A stretch of 25,224 nucleotides of DNA, taken from positions 1-25,224 of the forward strand of contig CAAEKI010000260.1 in the NCBI GenBank assembly GCA_900756495.1, written 5' to 3'. This document shows positions 6,145 to 15,045 of the stretch, piece by piece. Made by a program: the position numbers and the translations under genes. Within the stretch, counting starts at the first letter, position 1, and each line of letters begins with the position of its first letter. The DNA comes from an uncultured Oscillospiraceae bacterium. GTDB taxonomy: Bacteria > Bacillota > Clostridia > Oscillospirales > Oscillospiraceae. The notes beneath the pieces are model-generated. The model made no database searches. It saw only the letters and a program-made list of their open reading frames with translations, and was not told where the DNA came from.

Positions 6145-7407
6145 ATGGAGCTGTTAGACAAGCTGGCAATTCTGGCTGACGCCGCAAAGTACGACGCCGC
6201 CTGTACCTCCAGCGGGTTGAACCGGCGAAGCCGGGGCGGTATCGGCACCACGACTGCAGCGGGCTGCTGCCACTCATTTTCGGCCGACGGGCGGTGTGTT
6301 ACCCTGCTGAAGGTCCTGCTGACCAACCGCTGCGTATACGACTGTCAATACTGTATCAACCGCCGCTCCAGCGATGTGCCCCGAACCGCCTTCACACCTC
6401 GCGAATTGTGTGAGCTGACCATGGGGTTTTACCGGCGCAACTACATTGAAGGGCTCTTTCTCTCCTCTGCCGTCTGGGGCAGTCCCGACCGCACCACTGA
6501 GGAGATGATCGAGACCCTCCGCCTGCTGCGGGAGGAGTACCGCTTCGGGGGGTATGTCCACGCGAAGGCAATCCCGGGAGCCGATCCTCTCCTCACACGG
6601 CGCCTCGGCCTTCTGGCGGACCGGCTCAGCATCAATATTGAGCTGCCCAGCGAGGAGAGTTTAAACAGGCTGGCTCCTGAGAAGGGGCGCGCTGCCATTC
6701 TCACCCCAATGGCCCAGATCCGGGACGGTATTCAGGCCTCCAGAAAGGAGTTGTCTCTCTACCGCCATGCGCCGCGCTTCGCTCCCGCAGGACAGTCCAC
6801 CCAGATGATCATCGGCGCGACGCCGGAGAGCGACCGGCATATTCTGCTGCTGACCCAGGGGCTCTACCAGACATACAAGCTCAAGCGCGTCTTTTTCTCG
6901 GCCTATCTGCCCGTGTCGGACAGCAGCCTCCTCCCCGCCCGGCACACCTTCAAGCCCCCCCTGCTCCGGGAGCACCGGCTCTATCAGGCTGACTGGCTTC
7001 TGCGGTTTTACCACTTCCGGGCCGAGGAGCTGCTGGACGAGGCCCATCCTGACTTCAGCCCCCTGGTGGATCCCAAGTGCTCCTGGGCGCTGAACCATAT
7101 GGAGCATTTCCCGGTGGAGGTAAACCGCGCCGACTACGAACTGCTTCTGCGTGTGCCGGGCATTGGCGTGACCAGCGCGCGGCGTATCCTCACGGCCCGG
7201 CGCTGCGGCCCCCTTACCTTCGAGGGGCTGAAGCGCCTTGGCGTCGTCCTGAAACGGGCCCAGTACTTCATCACCTGCTCGGGCCGGGGGCTGGAGGGCC
7301 TGCGTGTGCGGGAGGACGGCGTGCTCCGCCATCTGGCAGCCCTGGAGCGCCCCCTGATCTCCCGCGAGGCGCCGGAGCAGCTCACCCTGTTTGATCAGAC
7401 CGGCTGA
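6145..7407 (+). CDS. putative DNA modification/repair radical SAM protein
   Basis: This 420-residue protein matches the TIGR03916-type family. It has the radical SAM cluster motif CVYDCQYC (Cys63, Cys67, Cys70), which binds a 4Fe-4S cluster and S-adenosylmethionine. A further Cys pair lies at 41-42 in AAGCCHSF. A helix-hairpin-helix DNA-binding motif (LLRVPGIGVTSARRILTAR) lies at about 332-352. The family is known for co-occurring with a DUF4130 protein, sometimes linked to a uracil-DNA glycosylase fold, and is thought to repair or modify DNA, but its reaction is not established to my knowledge. The start is set by TCGGAGGTC eight bases upstream. It is the first gene of a two-gene operon whose promoter carries two LexA-like boxes, which supports a role in DNA damage. 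Confidence 0.92.
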   Translation: MELLDKLAILADAAKYDAACTSSGLNRRSRGGIGTTTAAGCCHSFSADGRCVTLLKVLLTNRCVYDCQYCINRRSSDVPRTAFTPRELCELTMGFYRRNYIEGLFLSSAVWGSPDRTTEEMIETLRLLREEYRFGGYVHAKAIPGADPLLTRRLGLLADRLSINIELPSEESLNRLAPEKGRAAILTPMAQIRDGIQASRKELSLYRHAPRFAPAGQSTQMIIGATPESDRHILLLTQGLYQTYKLKRVFFSAYLPVSDSSLLPARHTFKPPLLREHRLYQADWLLRFYHFRAEELLDEAHPDFSPLVDPKCSWALNHMEHFPVEVNRADYELLLRVPGIGVTSARRILTARRCGPLTFEGLKRLGVVLKRAQYFITCSGRGLEGLRVREDGVLRHLAALERPLISREAPEQLTLFDQTG

Positions 7408-7421
7408 AAGGAGGATGCCCC

Positions 7422-8204
7422 ATGCCGCCCTGGACGACGGTTTCCTATTCCTACGACGGCAGCTTTTCCGGTTTCTTGAGCTGTATCTATGAGATCTACG
7501 TCCACCGGGAGGCCCCGGCCTCCTTTGCCGGCCCGGACGATCCCAGAGTCTCTCTGTGGCCGGAGCGGATGGTAACAGCCGACGGGGAGCATGCCCGGCG
7601 CGTCTACCGCTCTCTGGGGGAAAAAATTGCGCCGGGGGCAAAGGCGCTCGTCGCCAGGGGGTTTCTCACCTGCCTGCCGGAGGTGGAGATGCACCTGTGG
7701 CGGTTTATTCAGGCCGGCTATCAGAAGGGCGGCCAGATCCTGCTGGATCTGACCGACGAACGGGTCTCCGTGCTCAATAAGGCTGTCTTCCAGCTCAATC
7801 ACGAGGCCCACCTCTATACCGGCTTCGTGCGCTTTTCCGAGCAGTCGGGGGTGCTTGTCTCCGAGATTGAACCTAAAAACCGGGTACTGCCCGTACTGCG
7901 CCCCCACTTCTGCGCCCGCTTCTCCCGGGAAACCTTCGTCATCTATGACCGGACCCACAGAGAGTCCCTGTTCCATCAGCCGGGGCGCTGGGCCATCGTG
8001 CCGCTGTCTGAATTCCGGGCTGCGGCCCCTGATGAAACCGAGCTGGACTTCCGCCGCCTGTGGAGAACGTTCTACCGTGCCATCTCCATTGAGGGCCGCT
8101 ACAACCCCAAGCTTCGCATGACCCATATGCCCAAACGGTATTGGCGGGTGATGACCGAGTTCCAGGCAGAGGACGGACGGCAGAGCCCGCCGGCAATAGA
8201 ATGA
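7422..8204 (+). CDS. DUF4130 protein, partner of the radical SAM protein (TIGR03915-like)
   Basis: This is a 260-residue protein with an N-terminus of the family type (SYSYDGSFSGFLSCIYEIY), a central LTDERVSVLNKAVFQLNHEA segment, and a C-terminus with RLWRTFYRAISIEGRYNP and RMTHMPKRYW. It matches the 'probable DNA metabolism protein' family that is almost always next to the preceding radical SAM protein. In some species this region is fused to a uracil-DNA-glycosylase-like domain; no such domain is present here. It starts 14 bases after the upstream stop, with AAAGGAGGATG as ribosome site, so the two are translated together. Residues for a nuclease or glycosylase cannot be assigned by eye; substrate recognition is a guess. 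Confidence 0.88.
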   Translation: MPPWTTVSYSYDGSFSGFLSCIYEIYVHREAPASFAGPDDPRVSLWPERMVTADGEHARRVYRSLGEKIAPGAKALVARGFLTCLPEVEMHLWRFIQAGYQKGGQILLDLTDERVSVLNKAVFQLNHEAHLYTGFVRFSEQSGVLVSEIEPKNRVLPVLRPHFCARFSRETFVIYDRTHRESLFHQPGRWAIVPLSEFRAAAPDETELDFRRLWRTFYRAISIEGRYNPKLRMTHMPKRYWRVMTEFQAEDGRQSPPAIE

Positions 8205-8239
8205 AAGCCCCTGGCGCCGGCAGGCGGCCAGGAGCTTTC
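8203..8239. terminator. hairpin between converging DUF4130 and argF genes
   Basis: The 13-base arms GAAAGCCCCTGGC and GCCAGGAGCTTTC pair with one mismatch. T tracts on either strand are short, so it is a weak, possibly two-way terminator. Confidence 0.5.
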
Positions 8240-8256
8240 TCGGGCAGACATGTCAG

Positions 8257-9180
8257 CTACAGTGTCTCTTCGCCCATCAGCAGATACATAACGGCCTTTT
8301 GGGCATGAAGGCGGTTCTCCGCCTCGTCAAAAATTTCCCCGGCGTGAGCTTCAAAGACTTCCGCGGTGATCTCCTCCTCCCGGTGGGCGGGCAGACAGTG
8401 CTGCACCATGGCGCTGGGATGGGCCAGGGCCATAAGGGCGGCGTTGACCTGATATCCGGCAAACGCCTTCTCCCGCTGCACTTTCTCCTCCTCCTGTCCC
8501 ATGGAGGCCCACACATCGGTGATGACCACGTCGGCGTCCACGGCCGCCTCCTCAGGCCTGCGGCAGAGCTGGAATTTGCAGCCGGTAACCGTCCGGGCGA
8601 AGTCCAGCACCTGCTGGTCCGGGTCGTAGCCCTCGGGACAGGCTACGCTCACGTCCATGCCGCACTTAAGCCCGCCCACAATGAGGGAGTTTGCCATGTT
8701 GTTGCCGTCTCCGATAAAGCACAGCTTCAGGCCCTCCAGCCGGGTCTTGTGCTCCCGTATCGTCATCAGGTCGGCCAGCACCTGGCAGGGATGGGCGAAG
8801 TCTGTCAGGCCGTTGATGACCGGGATGGAGGCGTATCTGGCCAGCTCCTCCACCTCATCCTGTCCATACGTGCGGATCATAATGCCGTCACAATAGCGGG
8901 ACAGGACCCGGGCGGTGTCCTGGATGGGCTCTCCCCGGCCGATCTGGCTCTCCTTGCCCGAGAGGAAGAGGGCGTGACCCCCCAACTGGTACATGCCTGT
9001 CTCAAAGGAGACGCGGGTCCGGGTAGAGTTCTTTTCAAATATCATGGCCAGGGTCTTGCCCGCAAGGTAGTCGTGTGTCAGGCCGTGCTTCTGGTTGTAC
9101 TTCATCTGGTCTGCCACATTGAGGATCCTGGTGATGTCCTCCCGGGTCAAGTCCAACAGCTTGAGCAGATCTTTTTTCAT
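8257..9180 (-). CDS. argF: ornithine carbamoyltransferase
   Basis: This 307-residue enzyme makes citrulline from ornithine and carbamoyl phosphate. The carbamoyl-phosphate site NSTRTR (Ser52) and HPCQ (His130) and the ornithine site HCLPAHR near residue 265 are all present. I start at ATG 9180 (MKKDLLKLLDL), directly behind GAGGAG; a longer reading from 9198 would place that ribosome site inside the coding sequence. It is the last gene of the arginine cluster, 56 bases after argD. Position in an anabolic cluster favours the biosynthetic role over a catabolic arcB. Confidence 0.96.
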   Translation of the reverse strand: MKKDLLKLLDLTREDITRILNVADQMKYNQKHGLTHDYLAGKTLAMIFEKNSTRTRVSFETGMYQLGGHALFLSGKESQIGRGEPIQDTARVLSRYCDGIMIRTYGQDEVEELARYASIPVINGLTDFAHPCQVLADLMTIREHKTRLEGLKLCFIGDGNNMANSLIVGGLKCGMDVSVACPEGYDPDQQVLDFARTVTGCKFQLCRRPEEAAVDADVVITDVWASMGQEEEKVQREKAFAGYQVNAALMALAHPSAMVQHCLPAHREEEITAEVFEAHAGEIFDEAENRLHAQKAVMYLLMGEETL

Positions 9181-9236
9181 CTCATCACTCCTCGTCATGT
9201 CATTGGGGCGGGGACGCTCCTCCGCCGGTTCTTCGA

Positions 9237-10415
9237 TTACGCCAGGGTCCGCTCCATGATGGCAAGCCCCTTGTCGATCTCCTCCATGGTGATGGTCAGC
9301 GGGGGCAGCAGGCGCAGGGCCTTGCCCGCCGTCAGGACCAGCAGGCCGTTTTGAATCAGCTTGGCCGCCAGCTCCCTGTTGGTGTGCTCTCCCCTGACCT
9401 CCACGCCAATCATCATGCCCAGCCCCCGGGTCGCCCCCAGGGCATCCAGCCCCATCTTCTCAATGCGGGCCCGGATATAATTGCCCTTCTCAGTGACGGC
9501 AGCCAGGGCGTCTTCATCCAGGATGTCCAGCACAGTGAGCGCGGCGGCAGCGCAGATGGGATTGCCGCCGAAGGTGGTGGCGTGGGTGCCGGGCGTCAGG
9601 ACCGCCCGGCAGCGGTCGCTGGCCATAAAGCCGCCGAAGGGCAGCCCCCCGGCAATCCCCTTGGCAAAGGAGACCGCATCCGGGATGATGCCATACTGCT
9701 GGAATGCAAAGAGGGTACCAGTCCGGCCCACGCCGGTCTGAACCTCGTCCACCAGCAGCAGCCAATCCCGCTCTGCGCAGAGTACGGCCAGCTCGTGGAC
9801 AAACTCCTTGTCCATGGGGAGTACGCCTCCCTCACCCTGGACCAGCTCCAGCATTACGGCGCAGACATCGTGGCCCGCAACCTCCTGGACGCTGTCCATA
9901 TTTCCTGCCTCGGCATAGCGGAAGCCGTCGGTGAAGGGAAAGAAATAGTTGTGAAACACATCCTGGCCGGTGGCGGCCAGGGTCGTGACCGTCCGGCCAT
10001 GGAAGGAGTTCTTCAGGGTGATGACGGTTCCCCTCCCCTTCCCATACTTATCAAAGGAGTACTTCCGGGCCAGCTTGATGATCCCCTCGTTGGACTCGGC
10101 CCCTGAGTTGGCAAAAAAGGCCGCCGCCATGCCTGTGCGCTCGCACAGGGTATGGGCCAGCTTGGCATAGGGCTGGGAGTAAAACAGGTTGGAGATATGG
10201 CCCAGCTTGGCGGCCTGGGCGGCGATGGCGTCCACCCACTTGGGATTGCCGTAGCCGATGGAACACACGCCGATCCCAGAAGTAAAGTCGATGTACTCCT
10301 TTCCCTCCAAATCCCAGAGGGTGGCCCCTTTTCCGCGGTCAATATCCACGTCAAAACGGCCGTAGGTCTGCATGGTAAATTGGTGGTCCAGCGCCACCAG
10401 TTCCTGATGATTCAT
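9237..10415 (-). CDS. argD: acetylornithine aminotransferase
   Basis: This 392-residue class III aminotransferase uses pyridoxal phosphate to convert N-acetylglutamate semialdehyde and glutamate to N-acetylornithine. Visible family motifs are FTSGIGVCSIGYGNP, FFANSGAESNEGIIKLAR, FHGRTVTTLAATGQ, LLLVDEVQTGVGRTG and the cofactor lysine Lys252 in SFAKGIAGGLPFGG. It starts 21 bases after the argB stop with a GGAGGAAAT ribosome site. Context makes argD much more likely than an ornithine or GABA aminotransferase of the same family. It could also serve lysine synthesis, as ArgD does in some bacteria. Confidence 0.95.
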   Translation of the reverse strand: MNHQELVALDHQFTMQTYGRFDVDIDRGKGATLWDLEGKEYIDFTSGIGVCSIGYGNPKWVDAIAAQAAKLGHISNLFYSQPYAKLAHTLCERTGMAAAFFANSGAESNEGIIKLARKYSFDKYGKGRGTVITLKNSFHGRTVTTLAATGQDVFHNYFFPFTDGFRYAEAGNMDSVQEVAGHDVCAVMLELVQGEGGVLPMDKEFVHELAVLCAERDWLLLVDEVQTGVGRTGTLFAFQQYGIIPDAVSFAKGIAGGLPFGGFMASDRCRAVLTPGTHATTFGGNPICAAAALTVLDILDEDALAAVTEKGNYIRARIEKMGLDALGATRGLGMMIGVEVRGEHTNRELAAKLIQNGLLVLTAGKALRLLPPLTITMEEIDKGLAIMERTLA

Positions 10416-10436
10416 ATGGATTTCCTCCTCCGCTGC

Positions 10437-11291
10437 TCAGTGCAGCATCGTGCCGATGCCCTCGTCGGACAGGAGCTCAATGAGAATGGAGTGGGGGATG
10501 CGTCCGTCCAGAATGATGGTGTTCTTTACACCTGAGCGCACGGCCTCCACACAGCAGTCCACCTTGGGAATCATGCCCCCCTTGATGACTCCGTCCTTTA
10601 CCAGCCCCGGTACCTGGGAGAGCTCCACCACCGGCAGAAGGGTGGACTCGTCCTTGGGATCCCGGAGCAGGCCCCGCACGTCGGTGAGCAGCATCAGCTT
10701 TTCGGCGTGGAGGGCCACCGCCAGCTTGGCGGCGGCGGTGTCCGCGTTGATGTTATAGGCGGTATCGGCGTCAGTTCCCTGGGCCACAGTGGAAACCACG
10801 GGAATGTAGCCGTCCTGCAGGCAGCAGACGACGGGCTCCGGGTTCACGTGGCTGATCTCACCTACCAGGCCGTACTTTTCATCCAGCGCTCTGGCCTGGA
10901 AGAGGCCGCCGTCCATCCCGCACAGGCCGATGGCCTGCCCCCCCATGCGGTTGAGGGTGGCCACCAGATTTTTGTTCACCTTACCGCAGAGGACCTGCTG
11001 CACAATGTCCATGGTCTCCTCATCCGTATACCGCAGGCCGTCCACAAAGTGGGACTCCTTTCCAATCTTGCCGAGCATCTCTGTGATCTCCGGTCCGCCG
11101 CCGTGGACCACCACCACCTTCACTCCCACCAAATGGAGCAGGATGATGTCACTAATGACCGCTTGGCGCAGCTCCTCTGAGATCATGGCGTTGCCGCCGT
11201 ATTTTACCACCACGGTCTTGCCGTAATACTTTTGAATATAGGGCAGGGCCTCGGCCAGCACCTGGGCCCGCTCCACATGGGAATAGGACAT
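10437..11291 (-). CDS. argB: acetylglutamate kinase
   Basis: This 284-residue amino-acid kinase phosphorylates N-acetylglutamate. It has VVVKYGGNAM near residue 25, VVVVHGGGPEI near 60, and NINADTAAAKLA. I start at ATG 11291 (MSYSHVERAQ) because GGAGG lies nine bases upstream. The N-terminal helix before VVVKYGG (SHVERAQVLAEALPYIQKYY) is the extension known from arginine-inhibited hexameric kinases, so feedback control by arginine is likely. This fits the cyclic pathway implied by argJ. It lies 108 bases downstream of argJ, and the gap carries a GC-rich hairpin. Confidence 0.96.
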   Translation of the reverse strand: MSYSHVERAQVLAEALPYIQKYYGKTVVVKYGGNAMISEELRQAVISDIILLHLVGVKVVVVHGGGPEITEMLGKIGKESHFVDGLRYTDEETMDIVQQVLCGKVNKNLVATLNRMGGQAIGLCGMDGGLFQARALDEKYGLVGEISHVNPEPVVCCLQDGYIPVVSTVAQGTDADTAYNINADTAAAKLAVALHAEKLMLLTDVRGLLRDPKDESTLLPVVELSQVPGLVKDGVIKGGMIPKVDCCVEAVRSGVKNTIILDGRIPHSILIELLSDEGIGTMLH

Positions 11292-11316
11292 GGGAAACAG
11301 CCTCCTTACCTCGGCC

Positions 11317-11340
11317 GGGCGGCCGCCGGCCGCCCCTGCA
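11317..11340. repeat. GC-rich hairpin in the argJ-argB gap, related to 15046-15074
   Basis: An 8-bp stem (GGGCGGCC with GGCCGCCC) is followed by CTGCA. The 11-base string CCGCCCCTGCA is also found at the second hairpin in this cluster. It has no T tract, so it is more like a dispersed palindromic element or an RNA stabiliser than a terminator. Confidence 0.5.
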
Positions 11341-11399
11341 GAGATATGTTCTCTCAGATATTGGGATGGGCAGGGCATATGCGCCGCCGCACGCTGCAA

Positions 11400-12662
11400 T
11401 CAAGTTCGATAGTCGCCGTTGATCTTCACATAGTCATAGGTCAAATCGCAGCCCCAGCAGGTGGCCTCGTGGCCGCCTTCATTCAGGTTTATATCAATGA
11501 TCACTTCGTCCTGAGTGAGGATACTCTTGGCCGCCTCCTCGTCGAAATCCACTCCGGCGCCCTGTTCGCATACCAGGATCTCCCCCACTGCGGAGGAAAA
11601 CCTGACGTCCACATACTCAGGGCGGAAGGGGGCCTTGGAATAACCCATTGCACAGAGTACGCGCCCCCAATTGGCGTCTGAGCCGAACATGGCGGCCTTC
11701 ACCAGCGAGGAGCCCACCACCGCCTTGGACAGGCGCTCTGCACTCTCCTCGCTGCGGGCATGGTGCACCCTGCAGGTGATGAGCTTGCTGGCCCCCTCGC
11801 CGTCGGCGGCAATGCTGCGGGCCAGCTGCTCAAAGACATGGTGCAGCGTTTTGAAGAAGACGGTATAGCTGTCGTCCTTCCATTCAATCAGCGGATTCTC
11901 CGCCATGCCGTTGGCCAGCACCACGCACATGTCGTTGGTGGAGGTGTCCCCATCCACCGTCACCCGGTTGAAGGTGCGGGGGATAATCTCATGGAGGGCC
12001 TCGGACAGCAGCTCGTGGGTCACCGCACAGTCGGTGGTGACAAAGCAGAGCATGGTGCCCATGTTGGGATGGATCATACCAGATCCCTTGGCGATGGCCC
12101 CGATGGTCACCGTCTTGCCTCCGATGGCGCAGGTCACCGACATCTCCTTCTTCACCGTGTCGGTGGTCATGATGGCGTTGGCCGCCGCATCGGACCCGTC
12201 CCTGGACAGCGCCCTGGCGGCCTCCGGCATTCCCTTCTCAATGGCGGCGATATTCAGCTCCTGGCCGATAACGCCGGTGGAAGCCACTACAAAATCACCG
12301 GGCTTGAGCCCTGTTGCGGCGGCGGCCAGCTGGCACATCCTTTCCGCGTACTCATGGCTGTTGGGCGCGCAGGCATTGGCGTTCCCGGAGTTCGCCACAA
12401 TTCCCTGGGCCTCCCCGTTCTCCAGGTGGTCCATGGTCACATACAGCGGCGCCGCCTTCACACGGTTCATGGTATAGACGGCTGCGGCCACGCAGGGCTG
12501 TTCGGAGACGATAAGCGCCAGATCCTTTTTGCTGTCCAGCACCTCGGGCATCCTGCTCATGGGGGGCTGGTTGCCGTCCCCCTTTCCTCTCTTGACGCCG
12601 CAGTGGACGCCGGAGGCCTGAAATCCCTTGGGGGCGGTCACGCCGCCGGGTACTTGTTTCAT
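11400..12662 (-). CDS. argJ: bifunctional glutamate N-acetyltransferase / ornithine acetyltransferase
   Basis: This 420-residue precursor cleaves itself into two chains. It recycles the acetyl group from acetylornithine to glutamate and may also use acetyl-CoA. The autocleavage site is in HPNMGTMLCFVTTD with Thr203 as the expected nucleophile; the usual residue before Thr is Ala, here Gly. KGSGMIHPNM and the C-terminal SDANWGRVL and INGDYRT are typical. The ATG at 12662 follows GGAGGG. Between HCGVK and KKDLALI there is an extra Gly/Pro-rich stretch of about 18 residues (residues about 22-40) that I do not expect in ArgJ. It starts 22 bases after argC. Confidence 0.95.
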   Translation of the reverse strand: MKQVPGGVTAPKGFQASGVHCGVKRGKGDGNQPPMSRMPEVLDSKKDLALIVSEQPCVAAAVYTMNRVKAAPLYVTMDHLENGEAQGIVANSGNANACAPNSHEYAERMCQLAAAATGLKPGDFVVASTGVIGQELNIAAIEKGMPEAARALSRDGSDAAANAIMTTDTVKKEMSVTCAIGGKTVTIGAIAKGSGMIHPNMGTMLCFVTTDCAVTHELLSEALHEIIPRTFNRVTVDGDTSTNDMCVVLANGMAENPLIEWKDDSYTVFFKTLHHVFEQLARSIAADGEGASKLITCRVHHARSEESAERLSKAVVGSSLVKAAMFGSDANWGRVLCAMGYSKAPFRPEYVDVRFSSAVGEILVCEQGAGVDFDEEAAKSILTQDEVIIDINLNEGGHEATCWGCDLTYDYVKINGDYRT

Positions 12663-12684
12663 TGATAAAGTCCCTCCGTCCAAT

Positions 12685-13623
12685 TTATCTCTTGAGTCCG
12701 GTGGTGGGCTCCAGCCCCAGCATCAGGTTCATATTCTGTACCGCTGCACCGGAAGCTCCCTTCCCCAGGTTGTCAAAGCGCGCCGTAAGAATGGCCTGAT
12801 CCTCATATCCGCTGACCGTAATCTCCAGCCGATCCGTCCCCGCCAGGGCATTGGCGGCCAGGAACGTCCCCTCCGGCGTATAGGGAGATACGGAGACCAG
12901 AGGCTGCTGGGCATAATAGGCGCTCAGGATAAGCGTGAGCTCCTCCGCCGTAGGCTGACCCTTCAGATATCTGTTGTGGAGCATCACCGTAGTCTCCATG
13001 CCCTTATAGTAGTCGTCCACCACAGGGCAGAATACAGGGGGTCGCTCGAGGCCGGCAACCTTCTGCATCTCGGGAAGGTGCTTGTGCCTGAGGTTCGTCC
13101 CATAGACGCGCGGACTGTAAAGCTCTTCCGCTTTCTGATCGGCTTCATATTCTGCAATCATCTTCTTTCCTCCGCCGGAGTAGCCCGTAAGCGAGTAACA
13201 GGTCAGCGGATAGTCGGGAGGCAGAATGTGGAGGGCCACCAGAGGGGCTACCGTAGAAAGAAAACCCGTGGCATGACAGCCGGGGTTGGCCACAAACCGC
13301 GCTTTTCCAATGGTTTCCTCCGGTTTTTGATAGAGCTCCGGAAAACCGTACACCCATCCGCGGGCAGTGCGGTGGGCAGTGGAAGCGTCTATGACCCGGG
13401 TGTGATCATTTTCAATCAGGGAGACCGCCTCTGCGGCGGCGGCGTCCGGCAGGCAGAGAAATACCAGGTCGGCGGCGTTAATCAGCCGGCGGCGTTCTGA
13501 CAAGTCTTTTCGCTTGTCATCTTCTATCAGCAGAAGTTCTATATCGTCCCGCGCCCCCAGACGCTCGTAGATCTGAAGGCCGGTGGTCCCTTCCTTGCCG
13601 TCAATATATATCCTCGGTTTCAT
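12685..13623 (-). CDS. argC: N-acetyl-gamma-glutamyl-phosphate reductase, type 2
   Basis: This 312-residue enzyme reduces N-acetylglutamyl phosphate to the semialdehyde with NADPH. The short length and the start KPRIYIDGKEGTTGLQIYER mark the type 2 (ArgC2) subfamily. The catalytic Cys116 is in NPGCHATG, followed by GYSGGGKKMI. LRHKHLPEM supplies the conserved histidine region. The ATG overlaps the argH stop by four bases (ATGA), which indicates translational coupling. Confidence 0.96.
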   Translation of the reverse strand: MKPRIYIDGKEGTTGLQIYERLGARDDIELLLIEDDKRKDLSERRRLINAADLVFLCLPDAAAAEAVSLIENDHTRVIDASTAHRTARGWVYGFPELYQKPEETIGKARFVANPGCHATGFLSTVAPLVALHILPPDYPLTCYSLTGYSGGGKKMIAEYEADQKAEELYSPRVYGTNLRHKHLPEMQKVAGLERPPVFCPVVDDYYKGMETTVMLHNRYLKGQPTAEELTLILSAYYAQQPLVSVSPYTPEGTFLAANALAGTDRLEITVSGYEDQAILTARFDNLGKGASGAAVQNMNLMLGLEPTTGLKR

Positions 13624-15002
13624 CCGGCGTGTGCCTCCACAAATGCCTCAATGGCGGCAATCTGCTGTTCTACAGCCTCTCTGGCCGGACCGCCATAGAC
13701 CTTTCTGCCGTTGACGCAGGTGTGCAGCTCCAGAGCGCGGTACACGTCGGCGTCAAAGAGTCCGGAAACGGAGCGGAAGTCCTTCAGCGGCAGCGTATCC
13801 AAGCTCTCGCCGGTTTTGATGCACATGTTCACCAGCCGGCCCACAATCATATATGCCTCCCGGAAGGGCAGTCCCTTTTTCACCAGGTAGTCGGCGCAGT
13901 CGGTGGCGTTGATAAAGCCGCCGGAGGCCGCCCGCGCCATGTTTTTCGGCTTCACCGTCAAAGTGTCCAGCATGGCGGCAAAGACCGGGACGCAGAGCTC
14001 CACGGTATCGATGGCGTCAAAGACAGGCTCCTTGTCCTCCTGCATATCCTTGTTGTAGGCCAGGGGAAGGCCCTTCATGACGGTGAGCAGAGTCATCAGG
14101 CTGCCGTAAACCCGTCCGGTCTTACCCCGGACCAGCTCAGCCACGTCAGGATTCTTCTTCTGGGGCATGATGGAGGAGCCGGTGGAATAGGCGTCGTCCA
14201 GTTCCACATACTGAAATTCCCAGGAACACCAGAGGATAATCTCCTCGGAGAAGCGGCTCAGGTGCATCATGAGAATCGAGCAGGCGGCTAGGAACTCAAT
14301 GGCGAAGTCACGGTCGGACACGGAGTCCATGGAATTATCGGTGGGCTTCCGGAAGCCCAAGGCCGCAGCGGTTTGGATGCGATCCACAGGGTAAGTGGAG
14401 GTGGCAAGGGCTCCGGCCCCCAGGGGGCACTCGTCCATTCGCTCCAGACAGTCCTCCAGTCTGGTCACGTCACGCCTGAACATGTTGGCGTAGGCCATCA
14501 TATAGTGGCCGAAGGTAGTCGGCTGGGCCCGCTGGAGGTGGGTATAGCCGGGCATGACGGTCTCCAGATTGGCCTTTGCCTTTTTGATCAGTACCTTCTC
14601 CAAATCCAGGACCTGCCCGATGATGACCGGGATCTCCTTCTTCACATAGAGCCGGAAATCCACCGCCACCTGGTCATTTCGGCTGCGGGCGGTATGCAGG
14701 CGCTTGCCCGTGTCGCCGATGCGGGCGGTAAGCATCGTCTCGATATTCATGTGGATATCCTCATTCTCCAGTGAGAATTCCACCTTGTCGGCCTCAATGT
14801 CGGCCAGAATCGCCTTCAGGCCCTCGATGATCTTCTCGGCCTCATGCTCCTCAATGATACCCTGCCTTCCCAGCATGGCTGCGTGGGCAATGGAGCCCGC
14901 GATGTCCTCCCGATAGAGCCGGGCGTCAAAGCTGATGGAGGAGTTAAAATCATTTACTAAGGTATCGGTCTCCTTCTGAAACCGTCCTGCCCATAATTTC
15001 AT
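13620..15002 (-). CDS. argH: argininosuccinate lyase
   Basis: This 460-residue fumarase/aspartase-superfamily enzyme splits argininosuccinate into arginine and fumarate. It starts KLWAGRFQKETDTLVNDFNS and has HTARSRNDQVA, YTHLQRAQPT and the signature GSSIMPQKKNPD near residue 280 with the catalytic serine loop. The length is normal. The ribosome site is weak (AAAGG, about 14 bases before the ATG), and the 148-base gap after argG holds a perfect GC hairpin, so expression relative to argG may be reduced. Confidence 0.97.
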   Translation of the reverse strand: MKLWAGRFQKETDTLVNDFNSSISFDARLYREDIAGSIAHAAMLGRQGIIEEHEAEKIIEGLKAILADIEADKVEFSLENEDIHMNIETMLTARIGDTGKRLHTARSRNDQVAVDFRLYVKKEIPVIIGQVLDLEKVLIKKAKANLETVMPGYTHLQRAQPTTFGHYMMAYANMFRRDVTRLEDCLERMDECPLGAGALATSTYPVDRIQTAAALGFRKPTDNSMDSVSDRDFAIEFLAACSILMMHLSRFSEEIILWCSWEFQYVELDDAYSTGSSIMPQKKNPDVAELVRGKTGRVYGSLMTLLTVMKGLPLAYNKDMQEDKEPVFDAIDTVELCVPVFAAMLDTLTVKPKNMARAASGGFINATDCADYLVKKGLPFREAYMIVGRLVNMCIKTGESLDTLPLKDFRSVSGLFDADVYRALELHTCVNGRKVYGGPAREAVEQQIAAIEAFVEAHAG

Positions 15003-15045
15003 AAACTAAAACACAGCCTTTCGCCGAATATGTGGAACGATACGC

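Noticed and set aside
6661..7641. 326-codon open frame on the minus strand
   Set aside because: It is opposite the radical SAM gene and the start of the DUF4130 gene, both of which are clear family members.
8299..9354. 351-codon open frame on the plus strand
   Set aside because: It lies opposite argF and the end of argD. No start signals and no recognisable protein.
11760..12665. 301-codon open frame on the plus strand
   Set aside because: It is antisense to argJ, with Gly/His-rich shadow composition.
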